Made by a program: the position numbers and the translations under genes
Shown: positions 6,420-13,242 of the stretch, piece by piece
How positions within the stretch are numbered: the first letter of the stretch is position 1
How the letters are laid out: each line of letters starts with the position of its first letter
Source: Pseudodesulfovibrio sp.
GTDB taxonomy: Bacteria; Desulfobacterota; Desulfovibrionia; Desulfovibrionales; Desulfovibrionaceae
NCBI GenBank assembly: GCA_022712815.1
Contig: JAFLJW010000172.1
Coordinates: 1 to 14,337, forward strand
Direction: 5' to 3'
DNA: 14,337 nt
Notes under the pieces: generated by a model
The model's input: the letters and a program-made list of their open reading frames with translations, nothing else
The model's database searches: none
What the model was told of the DNA's origin: nothing

Positions 6420-7069
6420 GCGTACTCCAGCCTGCGATCCTTGATGGACACGATCTGGGTAACGCCGTCTGGTGTGGTTTCCGAGTGTGAAATCATGATG
6501 ACGGTCATGCCGCCGCGCGAAAGTTCAGCAGCTTTTTCGAGCACCACACGCGCACTTTCGGCATCAAGGGATGCGGTTGGTTCATCCATGAGCAGAGCGG
6601 CGGGGTTGAGCAGCAGGCTGCGGATGAGACAGACGCGCTGGGACTGGCCCACGGAGAGTGTGGAGGCTTCGGTATCAAGGGTCACTCCGGTCAGGAGAAA
6701 TGAATCGAGATAAACGGCCAGCACTTCGTCAGGGGGAGGTGTAATGTTTGCGTTGGCCTTGAAAAGGAACGGCAACAACAGGTTTTCGCGGACAGAGACC
6801 GGCAGCAGAGTTGGCACCTGCTGAACGTATGCAACAGAGCGGCGCAAATCCGCCGGGACCATCTTCTCGATGGGGGTATCATTGAAAAGTATCTGACCGG
6901 ACCCGGACTCCTCCAGACGGCAGAGCAGCCTGAGCAATGTGGATTTACCCGCACCGGATGGACCGCGCACGAGCGTGAATGAACCTGATTTGAAAATCAG
7001 CGAGGCGTCTTCAAGGATAGCCGGACCGCCGGGATAGGCAAAAGTGACAAGGTCCAGAGCGAGAGACAT
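6416..7069 (-). CDS. fetA: ABC exporter ATP-binding protein, FetA/YbbL family
   Basis: A 217-residue ABC ATPase with all motifs: Walker A GPSGAGKST (36-44), Q-loop YVQQVP (81-86), signature LSVGQSQR (138-145), Walker B ALLMDEPTASLD (158-169) and switch H195 in ISHSE. The length is close to E. coli FetA. It pairs with the overlapping FetB permease gene as a two-gene exporter, probably for iron or another metal. The ATG begins only 7 bases after the stop of the TPR gene, with GGGTAG from that gene's end as a weak ribosome site, so all three genes are likely on one transcript. The signature glycine-glutamine pair is intact, so it should be an active ATPase. Confidence 0.9.
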   Translation of the reverse strand: MSLALDLVTFAYPGGPAILEDASLIFKSGSFTLVRGPSGAGKSTLLRLLCRLEESGSGQILFNDTPIEKMVPADLRRSVAYVQQVPTLLPVSVRENLLLPFLFKANANITPPPDEVLAVYLDSFLLTGVTLDTEASTLSVGQSQRVCLIRSLLLNPAALLMDEPTASLDAESARVVLEKAAELSRGGMTVIMISHSETTPDGVTQIVSIKDRRLEYA

Positions 7070-7075
7070 TGATCG

Positions 7076-8041
7076 CTACCCTTCATTTTTTTCGAGGTAT
7101 TCCATGAACTTTTGGACTTCCTCAAACTCGGGGTAAATTTCCAGAGCCTTTTTCAGGTTTTCAATGCAGTCTTCCCGGTCACCACGCTCGAAATAGGCCC
7201 GAGCGATATTGTAGTACAGATTTTCGTCATCATCCGTTATCTCCAGAGCGCGGGAGTAGTATTCCACGGCCTGATCGTTTAGCTTGGATTTGCGCAGGTT
7301 TATGCCGAACTCGTTGAACAGATGCTTGTGTTCCGGGGTAAACGCGGCATCGAGATGAACTATGCGCTCAAAAAGGTCACCCGCTTTTTCCGGCTCACCG
7401 CGCTCCATATAGGTCAGGCCAAGGCCGAAATTGGCCCGGACATTCCCTTCATCGAAAGTCAAGGCGGCCTCGAACTCAAACTGTGCGGAATAGAGCGCAC
7501 CCTGCTCGCGCTGTTCCTCGGCGCGTTTCACGGTACTGTCAAGCTCCGTCATCTTTGGAAAAACTTCCTGCTGGTAGAACTCAAGCTCCGGGTTGAACCG
7601 CTCAAGAAAATCGGCCATCGGCACTTGCTCCTTGAGACCCGACGGGATGTTGTTGTCATTGAGAGGCTGAACCATCACGACACTCAAACCTTCATCACCC
7701 AAGTCAGCCTCCTCTGCAAACCAGTAGGCCTTCTGGATGGTCTTGCGCACGGTAGTTCCTGTCCCGACCTTGATAATGGTCTGGGTGGAAAATACGCCTG
7801 ATACTTTTTCACGCTTTATTTCTGCCGGGATACGGGTAGCCATGGCTTCGTCTGGCATGACTTTTTTTGCGGGTTTGGTTTTTTCCTCAGGCACGACTTC
7901 CGACTCAGAATCGGTCCCGTTGTCAAGAACCGCTTTTGGCTCAGGTGCGGCTTCTTTTTCAGGTGTATTCCTGTCTTCAATCATGTCCCTGGCATCCTGG
8001 GCGACCATTTCTTCAAGGGATTTGCTTTCTTCTGGTGTCAC
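7076..8041 (-). CDS. Tetratricopeptide-repeat protein of Desulfovibrio type
   Basis: A soluble protein of 321 residues. The first third is acidic, low-complexity and probably disordered (E/P/K-rich). Then comes the block REKVSGVFSTQTIIKVGTGT and RKTIQKAYWFAEE, which I recall as conserved in a Desulfovibrio TPR family. From about residue 175 to the end there are at least three TPR-like helical pairs (ANFGLGLTYMERGEPEKAGDLF; EFGINLRKSKLNDQAVEYYSRALE; NLYYNIARAYFERGDREDCIENL). No signal peptide. A GTG start at 8041 is preferred because GAGAGG lies 6 bases ahead and a promoter at 8081-8109 would leave a suitable leader. An ATG at 8062, seven codons upstream, has no ribosome site but is possible. 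Linked to fetAB; its role is unknown, perhaps a scaffold. Confidence 0.82.
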   Translation of the reverse strand: MTPEESKSLEEMVAQDARDMIEDRNTPEKEAAPEPKAVLDNGTDSESEVVPEEKTKPAKKVMPDEAMATRIPAEIKREKVSGVFSTQTIIKVGTGTTVRKTIQKAYWFAEEADLGDEGLSVVMVQPLNDNNIPSGLKEQVPMADFLERFNPELEFYQQEVFPKMTELDSTVKRAEEQREQGALYSAQFEFEAALTFDEGNVRANFGLGLTYMERGEPEKAGDLFERIVHLDAAFTPEHKHLFNEFGINLRKSKLNDQAVEYYSRALEITDDDENLYYNIARAYFERGDREDCIENLKKALEIYPEFEEVQKFMEYLEKNEG

Positions 8042-8080
8042 GTCTTGCCTCTCATTTCGCATTTCAACGGCTGGAAATAA

Positions 8081-8109
8081 AATCTACACCGCCCTGCAAT
8101 TGATGGCAA
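8081..8109 (-). promoter_or_regulatory. Sigma70-like promoter for the TPR-fetAB operon
   Basis: On the minus strand TTGCCA (8109-8104) and TAGATT (8086-8081) are separated by 17 bases. The start of transcription would fall near 8074, about 33 bases before the GTG at 8041. This spacing supports the GTG start over the ATG at 8062. Confidence 0.45.
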
Positions 8110-8153
8110 CAGTTCTGACAAGTCATTAAAGTGACCTTTCATGCACCTCGTGA

Positions 8154-8480
8154 TTAAATCATCGCCTGCAAGCCCCAGAATACAAGCATCCCGACACTAA
8201 TCGTCGCCAATACATTTTTTGTCTTCCAGGCCACCAGGACAGCAATGAACGCTGCCACGGCCCGTTCCCAGCCTTCAAAGGAAATAACACTGCTTCCGTG
8301 CAAGAACACGGCAGGAACAATGAGGGCCGTCAGCACCGAGGCCGGAATGAAACGGAGCATTCGATGCACGGCATCTGGCAGGGTCAGCTTGTCCATGATC
8401 AGGATGAACGAGAACCGGATCAGGAAAGTGCCGATGCCAAGGGCCAGCACCACGGGCCAATAAGTTGTCATATCAACCAT
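8154..8480 (-). CDS. azlD: AzlD-type small subunit of branched-chain amino acid exporter
   Basis: A 108-residue membrane protein with about four hydrophobic segments, and the AzlD pattern: LGIGTFLIRFSFILIM near the N-terminus, a short loop LPDAVHRMLRFIPASVLTALIVPAVF, and a final VAWKTKNVLATISVGMLVFW segment. AzlCD-type pairs (e.g. BrnFE of Corynebacterium) export branched-chain amino acids and methionine. An ATG at 8480 with AAAGGAGG 7 bases ahead is clearly the start; a longer frame from 8531 is overlapped by azlC and lacks such a site. It overlaps the azlC end by 8 bases, so the two are translationally coupled. Confidence 0.92.
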   Translation of the reverse strand: MVDMTTYWPVVLALGIGTFLIRFSFILIMDKLTLPDAVHRMLRFIPASVLTALIVPAVFLHGSSVISFEGWERAVAAFIAVLVAWKTKNVLATISVGMLVFWGLQAMI

Positions 8481-9168
8481 CTGACTGCCTCCTTTCCATG
8501 ACGTATCCTGCCGCGATGCCACTGACCGCACCGACCATCAGGCCGAGATTATACGGCAGCGGGTTGGCGAAAAATGCCACCAGACCAGCCACCACGGCGG
8601 CAAAAAGAGATGGCCTGTCCTTCACAGCCGGGACGACCACGGCGATGAAGGTCAGGGGAATGGCAAAGTCGAGATTCCACTGCGGCGGAATAAGTGCTCC
8701 CAGATACGCGCCGAGCACGGTCGAGACATTGAAACAGGTCCACATTGTCACAGCCGTTCCAAGATAGTAGAGGGGCTTGTTGATTACCTCGCTGCCAGGC
8801 TCCCCGTAACGGGCAACGGAAATGGCATAGGCCTGATCCGTGAGCAGGTAGGCAAGTACGCCTTTTTTCACCGGGTTCATCCCTTTGAAATGAGGCGCGA
8901 GGGAAGCCGAATACATGAACATGCGCATGTTGATGACCAGCCCGGTGAGAATGACCACTGCCATGGATGCATGCTCGGCCATGAGCTGAGTCGCCACCAA
9001 CTGGCTGGCCCCGGCAAAGATGATGAGGGACATGCCGATGGCTCCCCATTCCGGCATCCCCGCGCCAACGCTGACCGCCCCGCAGATCATCCCGAACGGT
9101 GCAACACCCAGCGTCAACGGGCTGATCCGGCGCACCCCGGCAAAAAAGGTTGATAAGTTATCGGACAA
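8473..9168 (-). CDS. azlC: AzlC-type large subunit of branched-chain amino acid exporter
   Basis: A 231-residue membrane protein of AzlC family. It has the N-terminal block SPLTLGVAPFGMICGAVSVGAG, the signature-like FAGASQLVATQLM, INMRMFMYSASLAPHFKG, and LTDQAYAISVARY, followed by further membrane segments. It forms the exporter with AzlD. The start is a TTG at 9168 preceded by AAGGAG at 7 bases; an ATG five bases upstream is in another frame and would make no meaningful protein. The gene is transcribed divergently from a MocR-type regulator, which is the likely controller. Substrates (leucine, isoleucine, valine, methionine or analogues) are inferred from the family only. Confidence 0.93.
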   Translation of the reverse strand: MSDNLSTFFAGVRRISPLTLGVAPFGMICGAVSVGAGMPEWGAIGMSLIIFAGASQLVATQLMAEHASMAVVILTGLVINMRMFMYSASLAPHFKGMNPVKKGVLAYLLTDQAYAISVARYGEPGSEVINKPLYYLGTAVTMWTCFNVSTVLGAYLGALIPPQWNLDFAIPLTFIAVVVPAVKDRPSLFAAVVAGLVAFFANPLPYNLGLMVGAVSGIAAGYVMERRQSDG

Positions 9169-9255
9169 TTCATTTCTCCTTGTGTGACCCTGGCAAACGC
9201 ATCTAAATCTTTGAATCTCTTATCATTTGAAATAATTACAAATCAGAATGTGAAG

Positions 9256-9341
9256 CCGCCTTTGGCGGAGTTGTCGAGTGATTTCGCCTCCCGGCGGGCT
9301 TAAGGCCGAGGGCCTTAAGAATCCCATGTTGGCTTTGCCAA
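9256..9341. repeat. REP-like cluster of four short-loop hairpins
   Basis: Four perfect inverted repeats each with a 3-base loop follow one another: CCGCC-TTT-GGCGG (9256-9268), CCC-GGC-GGG (9290-9298), CTTAAGGCC-GAG-GGCCTTAAG (9299-9319), and TTGGC-TTT-GCCAA (9329-9341). The sequence GCCTCCCGGCGGG, then the 9-bp-arm hairpin, then AATCCC, resembles an intergenic repeat type I remember from Desulfovibrio genomes. No transposase gene is in the window. Confidence 0.6.
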
Positions 9342-9397
9342 GAGGTTAGAAAATTAAATAATTTCAAGACTCAACCCAAGGGTTACTGTCTTTTTTT

Positions 9398-9434
9398 ACT
9401 CGTATCCCGGTAGCACTAAAACAACTTTACGAGT
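9398..9434. promoter_or_regulatory. Inverted repeat ACTCGTA / TACGAGT
   Basis: Seven-base arms ACTCGTA (9398-9404) and TACGAGT (9428-9434) are 30 bp apart start to start, about three helical turns. The right arm also belongs to a CAACT/AGTTG pair (9422-9436). It lies about 40 bp upstream of the regulator's -35 box and could be a looping or activator site. Chance is not excluded. Confidence 0.25.
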
Positions 9435-9457
9435 TGATTTCAGATGCGTCAGCCCTG

Positions 9458-9484
9458 TTGTGTGACCTGATTACTTTGACACAA
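9458..9484. promoter_or_regulatory. Candidate regulator operator, TTGTGTGA / TGACACAA
   Basis: TTGTGTGA (9458-9465) and TGACACAA (9477-9484) face each other over 11 bases, and the right arm overlaps the -35 of the regulator promoter. The left arm, extended to TTGTGTGACC, is repeated exactly at 9180-9189 over the azlC ribosome site. Presence at both ends of the divergent spacer fits a site for the MocR-type protein. Confidence 0.4.
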
Positions 9485-9504
9485 TCATATCGTCAATGTA
9501 TCAA
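9476..9504 (+). promoter_or_regulatory. Sigma70-like promoter of the MocR-type regulator
   Basis: A consensus -35 TTGACA (9476-9481) and TATCAA (9499-9504) are 17 bases apart. Transcription would begin about 9511-9513, at or just before the ATG at 9513, so the mRNA would be leaderless or nearly so. No Shine-Dalgarno sequence is present. Confidence 0.55.
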
Positions 9505-9520
9505 TTGTCACCATGACAAT
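9504..9520. promoter_or_regulatory. Inverted repeat over the regulator start codon
   Basis: ATTGTCA-CCA-TGACAAT is a perfect 7-bp-arm inverted repeat that covers the predicted transcription start and the ATG at 9513. It could be an autoregulatory operator. Confidence 0.4.
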
Positions 9521-10886
9521 CTGGCAGCCAGACATTCAAGCCGAAACAGGGCCACGCTACATCGCCATTGCCAACGCCATCGAGGTGGATGTGAAGGCCG
9601 GAAAGCTCTCGCCCGGAGCCAGACTGCCCACCCACCGCGACCTTGCGGACATGCTTGGCGTGACCGTTGGGACGGTGACTCGCGGTTACGGCGAAGCTGC
9701 CCGGCGCGGACTGCTGCGCGGAGAAACCGGACGCGGCACCTTTATCGGTGGTGAGACCGCAAGCCCCGTCATGTTTCACAGGGAAGAAGTCCTGTCCGGT
9801 GTCGTGGACATGAGGATGACCCTGCCCCTGTACGACCAGAACCCGGACCTTTGCGAAGCCCTGCGCCGTATCGCCACGGACCCGAATACGCAGCGACTGC
9901 TGGAATATTACCCCTCCTGCGGGCGGCTTGTTGACCGACAGGCCGGAGTGAAATGGATACGAAAATACCACCTTGATGTCCTGCCGGAGAACGTTGCCGT
10001 GACCACCGGCGGCCAGAATGCACTGGCCGTGGTCGTCTCCGCCATGTTCAGACCGGGGGATACCATCGCAGTCGAAGGCATCACATACCCCTTTATCAAG
10101 ACCCTGACCCGTCGTTTTGATGTCAAACTCATTCCAATCGAGCAGGATGAGAACGGAATAATCCCGGAAGCTCTTGACAGGGCTTGCCGGGAGCAACCCG
10201 TGCAGGGGGTCTATCTCATGCCCACCTGCCAGAACCCGACCTCGTCCCGCTTGCCGGAATACCGGCGGCAGGAGATCGCGTCCATTGCCCGACGACGCGA
10301 CTGTTTCATCATAGAGGATGATGCCTACGCGCAGGTGGCCGGGAATCTCGGTATCCCGTTGGCGGCCCTCGCCCCGGAGCGGACATTTTTCATCGCCTCC
10401 ATGTCAAAGGCCGTGGCTGGCGGCCTCCGGGTGGCCTATCTGGCCTCCCCGCAGGTGCATGCCAAAACCGTTGAACGCGCCCTGTCCGACATGGTCTGGA
10501 TGGCTCCTCCGCTCATGGCCGAGGTAGCCAGGCAATGGATACTCGACGGCACGACAGACCAGATTATCAAAGCCAAGCGGGAAGAAGCAAGACACCGCAT
10601 CACCTTGACAAAGAAAGCTCTTTCGGGGCTGGACATTTCGCTTCAGAAAACAGGATACTACGCTTGGCTCAAGCTGCCGGAACCATGGACATCAGGTGAC
10701 TTCGTGCGCGTGGCCGAGGAAAATAACCTTCTAATCACAACGGATGAGACTTTTGTTGTTGGCCGGATACCGCTCCCTCACGCCGTGCGATTGTCCTTGA
10801 GCGGAGCCGCCGATCATGCCACCTTGAGTCGGGGACTTGAGGTGATAAGGACCATTCTTGCCAAGAACTGTCTTGAATCCGATTGA
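9513..10886 (+). CDS. MocR-type regulator: GntR winged helix fused to PLP aminotransferase-like domain
   Basis: A 457-residue two-domain protein. Residues about 10-80 form a GntR-type winged helix (LSPGARLPTHRDLADMLGVT, then VTRGYGEAARRGLLRGETGRGTFI). The rest is a fold-type I aminotransferase domain with TTGGQNAL (164-171), N241-P242 in CQNPT, EDDAY (268-272), and the PLP-binding lysine K299 in ASMSKAVAGGLRVAYL with R306. MocR proteins (PdxR, GabR) usually act as PLP- or amino-acid-responsive regulators and not as free enzymes. Its divergent position to azlCD suggests it senses an amino acid and controls export. ATG 9513 is the only usable start, since an in-frame TGA lies at 9477. Lack of a ribosome site suggests a leaderless mRNA. 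Confidence 0.92.
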   Translation: MTIWQPDIQAETGPRYIAIANAIEVDVKAGKLSPGARLPTHRDLADMLGVTVGTVTRGYGEAARRGLLRGETGRGTFIGGETASPVMFHREEVLSGVVDMRMTLPLYDQNPDLCEALRRIATDPNTQRLLEYYPSCGRLVDRQAGVKWIRKYHLDVLPENVAVTTGGQNALAVVVSAMFRPGDTIAVEGITYPFIKTLTRRFDVKLIPIEQDENGIIPEALDRACREQPVQGVYLMPTCQNPTSSRLPEYRRQEIASIARRRDCFIIEDDAYAQVAGNLGIPLAALAPERTFFIASMSKAVAGGLRVAYLASPQVHAKTVERALSDMVWMAPPLMAEVARQWILDGTTDQIIKAKREEARHRITLTKKALSGLDISLQKTGYYAWLKLPEPWTSGDFVRVAEENNLLITTDETFVVGRIPLPHAVRLSLSGAADHATLSRGLEVIRTILAKNCLESD

Positions 10887-10904
10887 TTAAAATCTGATCG
10901 TCCT

Positions 10905-10928
10905 ATTATCTCGTGATAATTACTTTTT
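10905..10928 (+). terminator. Weak intrinsic terminator after the regulator gene
   Basis: ATTATC-TCGT-GATAAT (10905-10920) is a 6-bp-stem, 4-base-loop hairpin followed by TACTTTTT. The stem is AT-rich, so termination may be partial and radA may receive read-through. Confidence 0.4.
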
Positions 10929-10979
10929 CATTAAAAATATGCCAATTAAAAATTGTTGAATCAAGGACTTTAACCAATC

Positions 10980-12305
10980 ATGAAGACCAAGGAAGCTTAC
11001 CGTTGCTCGGACTGCGGAGCGCAAGCCCTGCGCTGGCAGGGACAATGTCCGTCCTGCAAGGAATGGAACACGCTTGAACCCATCACCGTCACAAAAACCA
11101 AGGCCAGACCGGTGGGCGCGGCAGCGGCACGGGACAAGCCGCAACAGCTCCACAAGCTTGAAGCCGAGAGCTTTGCATCCCGGACATCCGGCATGGAGTC
11201 ACTGGACGACCTGCTGGGCAGCGGGCTCATACCCGGTGCGGCCATTTTGCTCGGAGGCGAGCCGGGTATCGGCAAGTCCACCCTGCTTCTGCAACTGGCT
11301 GGTATCCAGGCCAAATTAGGTCACATTGCCGTCTATCTTTCGGGTGAAGAATCTCTGGCTCAACTCAAAAACCGCGCAGAGCGGCTCGACCTGCTCATTC
11401 CGGGACTGCTCGCCATTGCCACCAACAAGGTCGAGGACGCTCTGGCCGTGCTCGACCAGCCCCAGCCGCCCGGACTGCTTATCGTGGACTCGGTGCAAAC
11501 CATGGTATCGCCCATGGTCGAAGGCATTCCCGGTTCGGTCAGTCAGGTCCGCGCCGTATCCGCCGAATTGGTGGAAAAGACCAAGAAAACCGGCACCACG
11601 CTCATTCTTGTCGGCCATGTTACCAAGGACGGACAGATTGCCGGGCCAAAACTTCTGGAACACATGGTGGACACGGTTCTCTACCTTGAGGGCGACCGCA
11701 AGCATTTCTCCCGCATCCTGCGCGTGCTCAAGAATCGATTCGGCCCAAGCGACGAGCTGGTGGTCTTCACCATGAAAGAGCAGGGACTCGAAGTGGTAGC
11801 CGATCCCGCCACCTTTTTCCTTGGTGTGCGCGACCCAAGCCTGTCAGGGACGGCCATGACCATGGCGGTGGACGGCCAGCGACCCTTTGCCGTGGAGGTG
11901 CAGGCTCTGGTCAGTAAATCTTTCCTGACCATTCCCCGGCGCACGGCCCTTGGCTTTGACACCAACCGCCTCAACCTGCTTCTGGCCGTGCTCGAAAAAC
12001 GGCTCCGGCTCAACCTCGGCGGGTACGACATCTACGCCAAGATAACCGGCGGTCTCGCATCCCGCGATCCAGGACTCGATCTGGCAGTGATTTCCGCAGT
12101 CATGTCCTCATTCTACGACCAGCCATTGCCGGAATCGTCGGTCTATTGGGGCGAAGTGGACCTCAACGGACAGGTCCGCCCGGTGGCCGCCCATGATATT
12201 CGCGTCAAACAGGCAGGCAGACTGGGTCATAACCCTATCTATCATTCCGGCACATGTCCGACTCTGGCCGATTTGCAACGACTATTGTTCGGAAAACGAG
12301 GATAG
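10980..12305 (+). CDS. radA: DNA repair/recombination protein RadA (Sms)
   Basis: RadA is a RecA-like hexameric motor that promotes branch migration during recombination repair. The 441 residues show the full architecture: an N-terminal C4 zinc finger (C9, C12, C23, C26), Walker A GGEPGIGKST (92-101), IVDSVQT as Walker B (168-174), the RadA-specific KNRFG motif (251-255), and a C-terminal Lon-protease-like domain (about 280-440) with GGLASRDPGLDLAVISAV and the terminal IYHSGTCPTLADLQRLLF. Length is typical. The ATG is preceded by AAGGA about 12 bases upstream, a weak site. The gene stands between the regulator and pgi, each with its own spacer, so it is probably transcribed alone or by read-through. 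Nothing appears broken. Confidence 0.97.
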   Translation: MKTKEAYRCSDCGAQALRWQGQCPSCKEWNTLEPITVTKTKARPVGAAAARDKPQQLHKLEAESFASRTSGMESLDDLLGSGLIPGAAILLGGEPGIGKSTLLLQLAGIQAKLGHIAVYLSGEESLAQLKNRAERLDLLIPGLLAIATNKVEDALAVLDQPQPPGLLIVDSVQTMVSPMVEGIPGSVSQVRAVSAELVEKTKKTGTTLILVGHVTKDGQIAGPKLLEHMVDTVLYLEGDRKHFSRILRVLKNRFGPSDELVVFTMKEQGLEVVADPATFFLGVRDPSLSGTAMTMAVDGQRPFAVEVQALVSKSFLTIPRRTALGFDTNRLNLLLAVLEKRLRLNLGGYDIYAKITGGLASRDPGLDLAVISAVMSSFYDQPLPESSVYWGEVDLNGQVRPVAAHDIRVKQAGRLGHNPIYHSGTCPTLADLQRLLFGKRG

Positions 12306-12339
12306 ACAATGTCTCTTTCCCTGCTTCCATTTTTTGAAA

Positions 12340-12355
12340 ATCATGGTATCATGAT
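12340..12355. repeat. Inverted repeat between radA and pgi
   Basis: ATCATG-GTAT-CATGAT is a 6-bp-stem, 4-base-loop inverted repeat 34 bases after the radA stop. No T-run follows, so it is not a standard terminator. Confidence 0.35.
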
Positions 12356-12396
12356 GGTCTCTGTGCTTTGAAAAATGAGGTAAAAGGCATATCTTT

Positions 12397-12430
12397 CACC
12401 TTGCACAAGGTGTAAACACTTACGTAAATT
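12397..12430 (+). promoter_or_regulatory. Candidate pgi promoter with overlapping palindrome
   Basis: TTGCAC (12402-12407) and TAAATT (12425-12430) are spaced 17 bases. The -35 lies inside CACCTTG-CA-CAAGGTG (12397-12412), a 7-bp-arm inverted repeat that could be an operator, and the TTACGTAA palindrome (12420-12427) overlaps the -10. The transcript would start near 12437, and a strong AGGAGG (12458-12463) precedes the pgi ATG by 5 bases. Confidence 0.45.
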
Positions 12431-12468
12431 ACTTTACCCGCAACAATACTACTCTTCAGGAGGACACC

Positions 12469-13242
12469 ATGGCAGATATTCTTGACTGGACAGGCGCAGA
12501 CACCCAGAAACTGAACATGGATACCTATGAGGACAAGGCCGACGAAATGGCCGCACGACTCCGGGAAGAGACCGGCGCAGGCAAACTTCCCTTCCTGACC
12601 ATGCCATACGTGGCCGAACTCAAGGAACAACTGGCCGAGATCAAGGAATTCCTGAAAACCTTTGATCACATGCTGCTGCTCGGCATCGGCGGCTCAGCCC
12701 TTGGCGCACGGGCGTTGCAACAGGCTTTCTTTCCGCAGCAGGACCAGCCGGGACACACCGGTCCGTCACTCTGGATCGCGGACAACGTAGACGCATACGC
12801 ACTGGAAGCCTACCTTGCCAAACTGCCGCCCGAAAATACCGTGGTCGTCACCGTGTCCAAATCCGGCGGCACCATCGAGACCGTGGGCCAATACTTTATA
12901 TTAAAGGAATGGATGCAAAGGCATCTGGGCGACGGCTGGTCCGAGCACATGCTGCTCGTCACCGATGAGAAGCAGGGATTTTTGCGCGGCGAAGCGAACA
13001 AATTCAACATCCAGACCCTGCCCGTACCCGATAACCTTGGTGGCCGGTACTCCGTGCTTTCCGCCGTGGGCCTGATCCCGGCCCTGTTCCTGGGCATGGA
13101 TATTGACGCGCTTTTGGCCGGGGCTTTGGAGATTGCCACACCCCTGACCGACCCGGGCCTGACCGGAGAGGAGTTGTCCAAACACAGCTCCTTCCAGCTC
13201 GCAACATGGGGCGCGGCCCTCATGGACAAGGGATTTGAATAG
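12469..13242 (+). CDS. pgi: PGI N-terminal fragment (257 residues, phosphate-binding SIS domain)
   Basis: This upstream product has a strong AGGAGG ribosome site 5 bases before the ATG. It holds the first SIS domain with the substrate phosphate loop SKSGGTIET and the start of the second, and ends ...LMDKGFE at the TAG. It lacks the catalytic glutamate, histidine and lysine, so alone it should have no isomerase activity. Confidence 0.75.
   Translation: MADILDWTGADTQKLNMDTYEDKADEMAARLREETGAGKLPFLTMPYVAELKEQLAEIKEFLKTFDHMLLLGIGGSALGARALQQAFFPQQDQPGHTGPSLWIADNVDAYALEAYLAKLPPENTVVVTVSKSGGTIETVGQYFILKEWMQRHLGDGWSEHMLLVTDEKQGFLRGEANKFNIQTLPVPDNLGGRYSVLSAVGLIPALFLGMDIDALLAGALEIATPLTDPGLTGEELSKHSSFQLATWGAALMDKGFE

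Larger units (their letters stand above)
9169..9512. other. Divergent azlC / mocR-type regulator intergenic region
   Basis: This 344-bp spacer has no convincing gene. From left to right it contains: TTGTGTGACC overlapping the azlC ribosome site (9180-9189); an AT-rich stretch that probably holds the azlC promoter, though no clear -35/-10 pair was found; a chain of four hairpins (9256-9341); an AACCC/GGGTT pair followed by seven T (9373-9397); a long inverted repeat (9398-9434); a second TTGTGTGACC (9458-9467); and the regulator promoter (9476-9504). Confidence 0.8.

Noticed and set aside
9373..9397. AACCC-AA-GGGTT followed by seven T as a terminator on the plus strand
   Set aside because: Loop of two bases and stem of five are too small, a gap separates stem and T-run, and no plus-strand gene lies upstream to be terminated.
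9513..10886. Plain aminotransferase annotation for the 457-residue protein
   Set aside because: The first 80 residues are a clear GntR winged helix fused in frame, which marks the MocR regulator family.
13240..13242. Pyrrolysine or general amber recoding as explanation of the pgi TAG
   Set aside because: PGI is not a known pyrrolysine protein, and seven of fourteen complete genes in this window end in TAG, so genome-wide amber recoding would damage many genes. Local suppression cannot be excluded.
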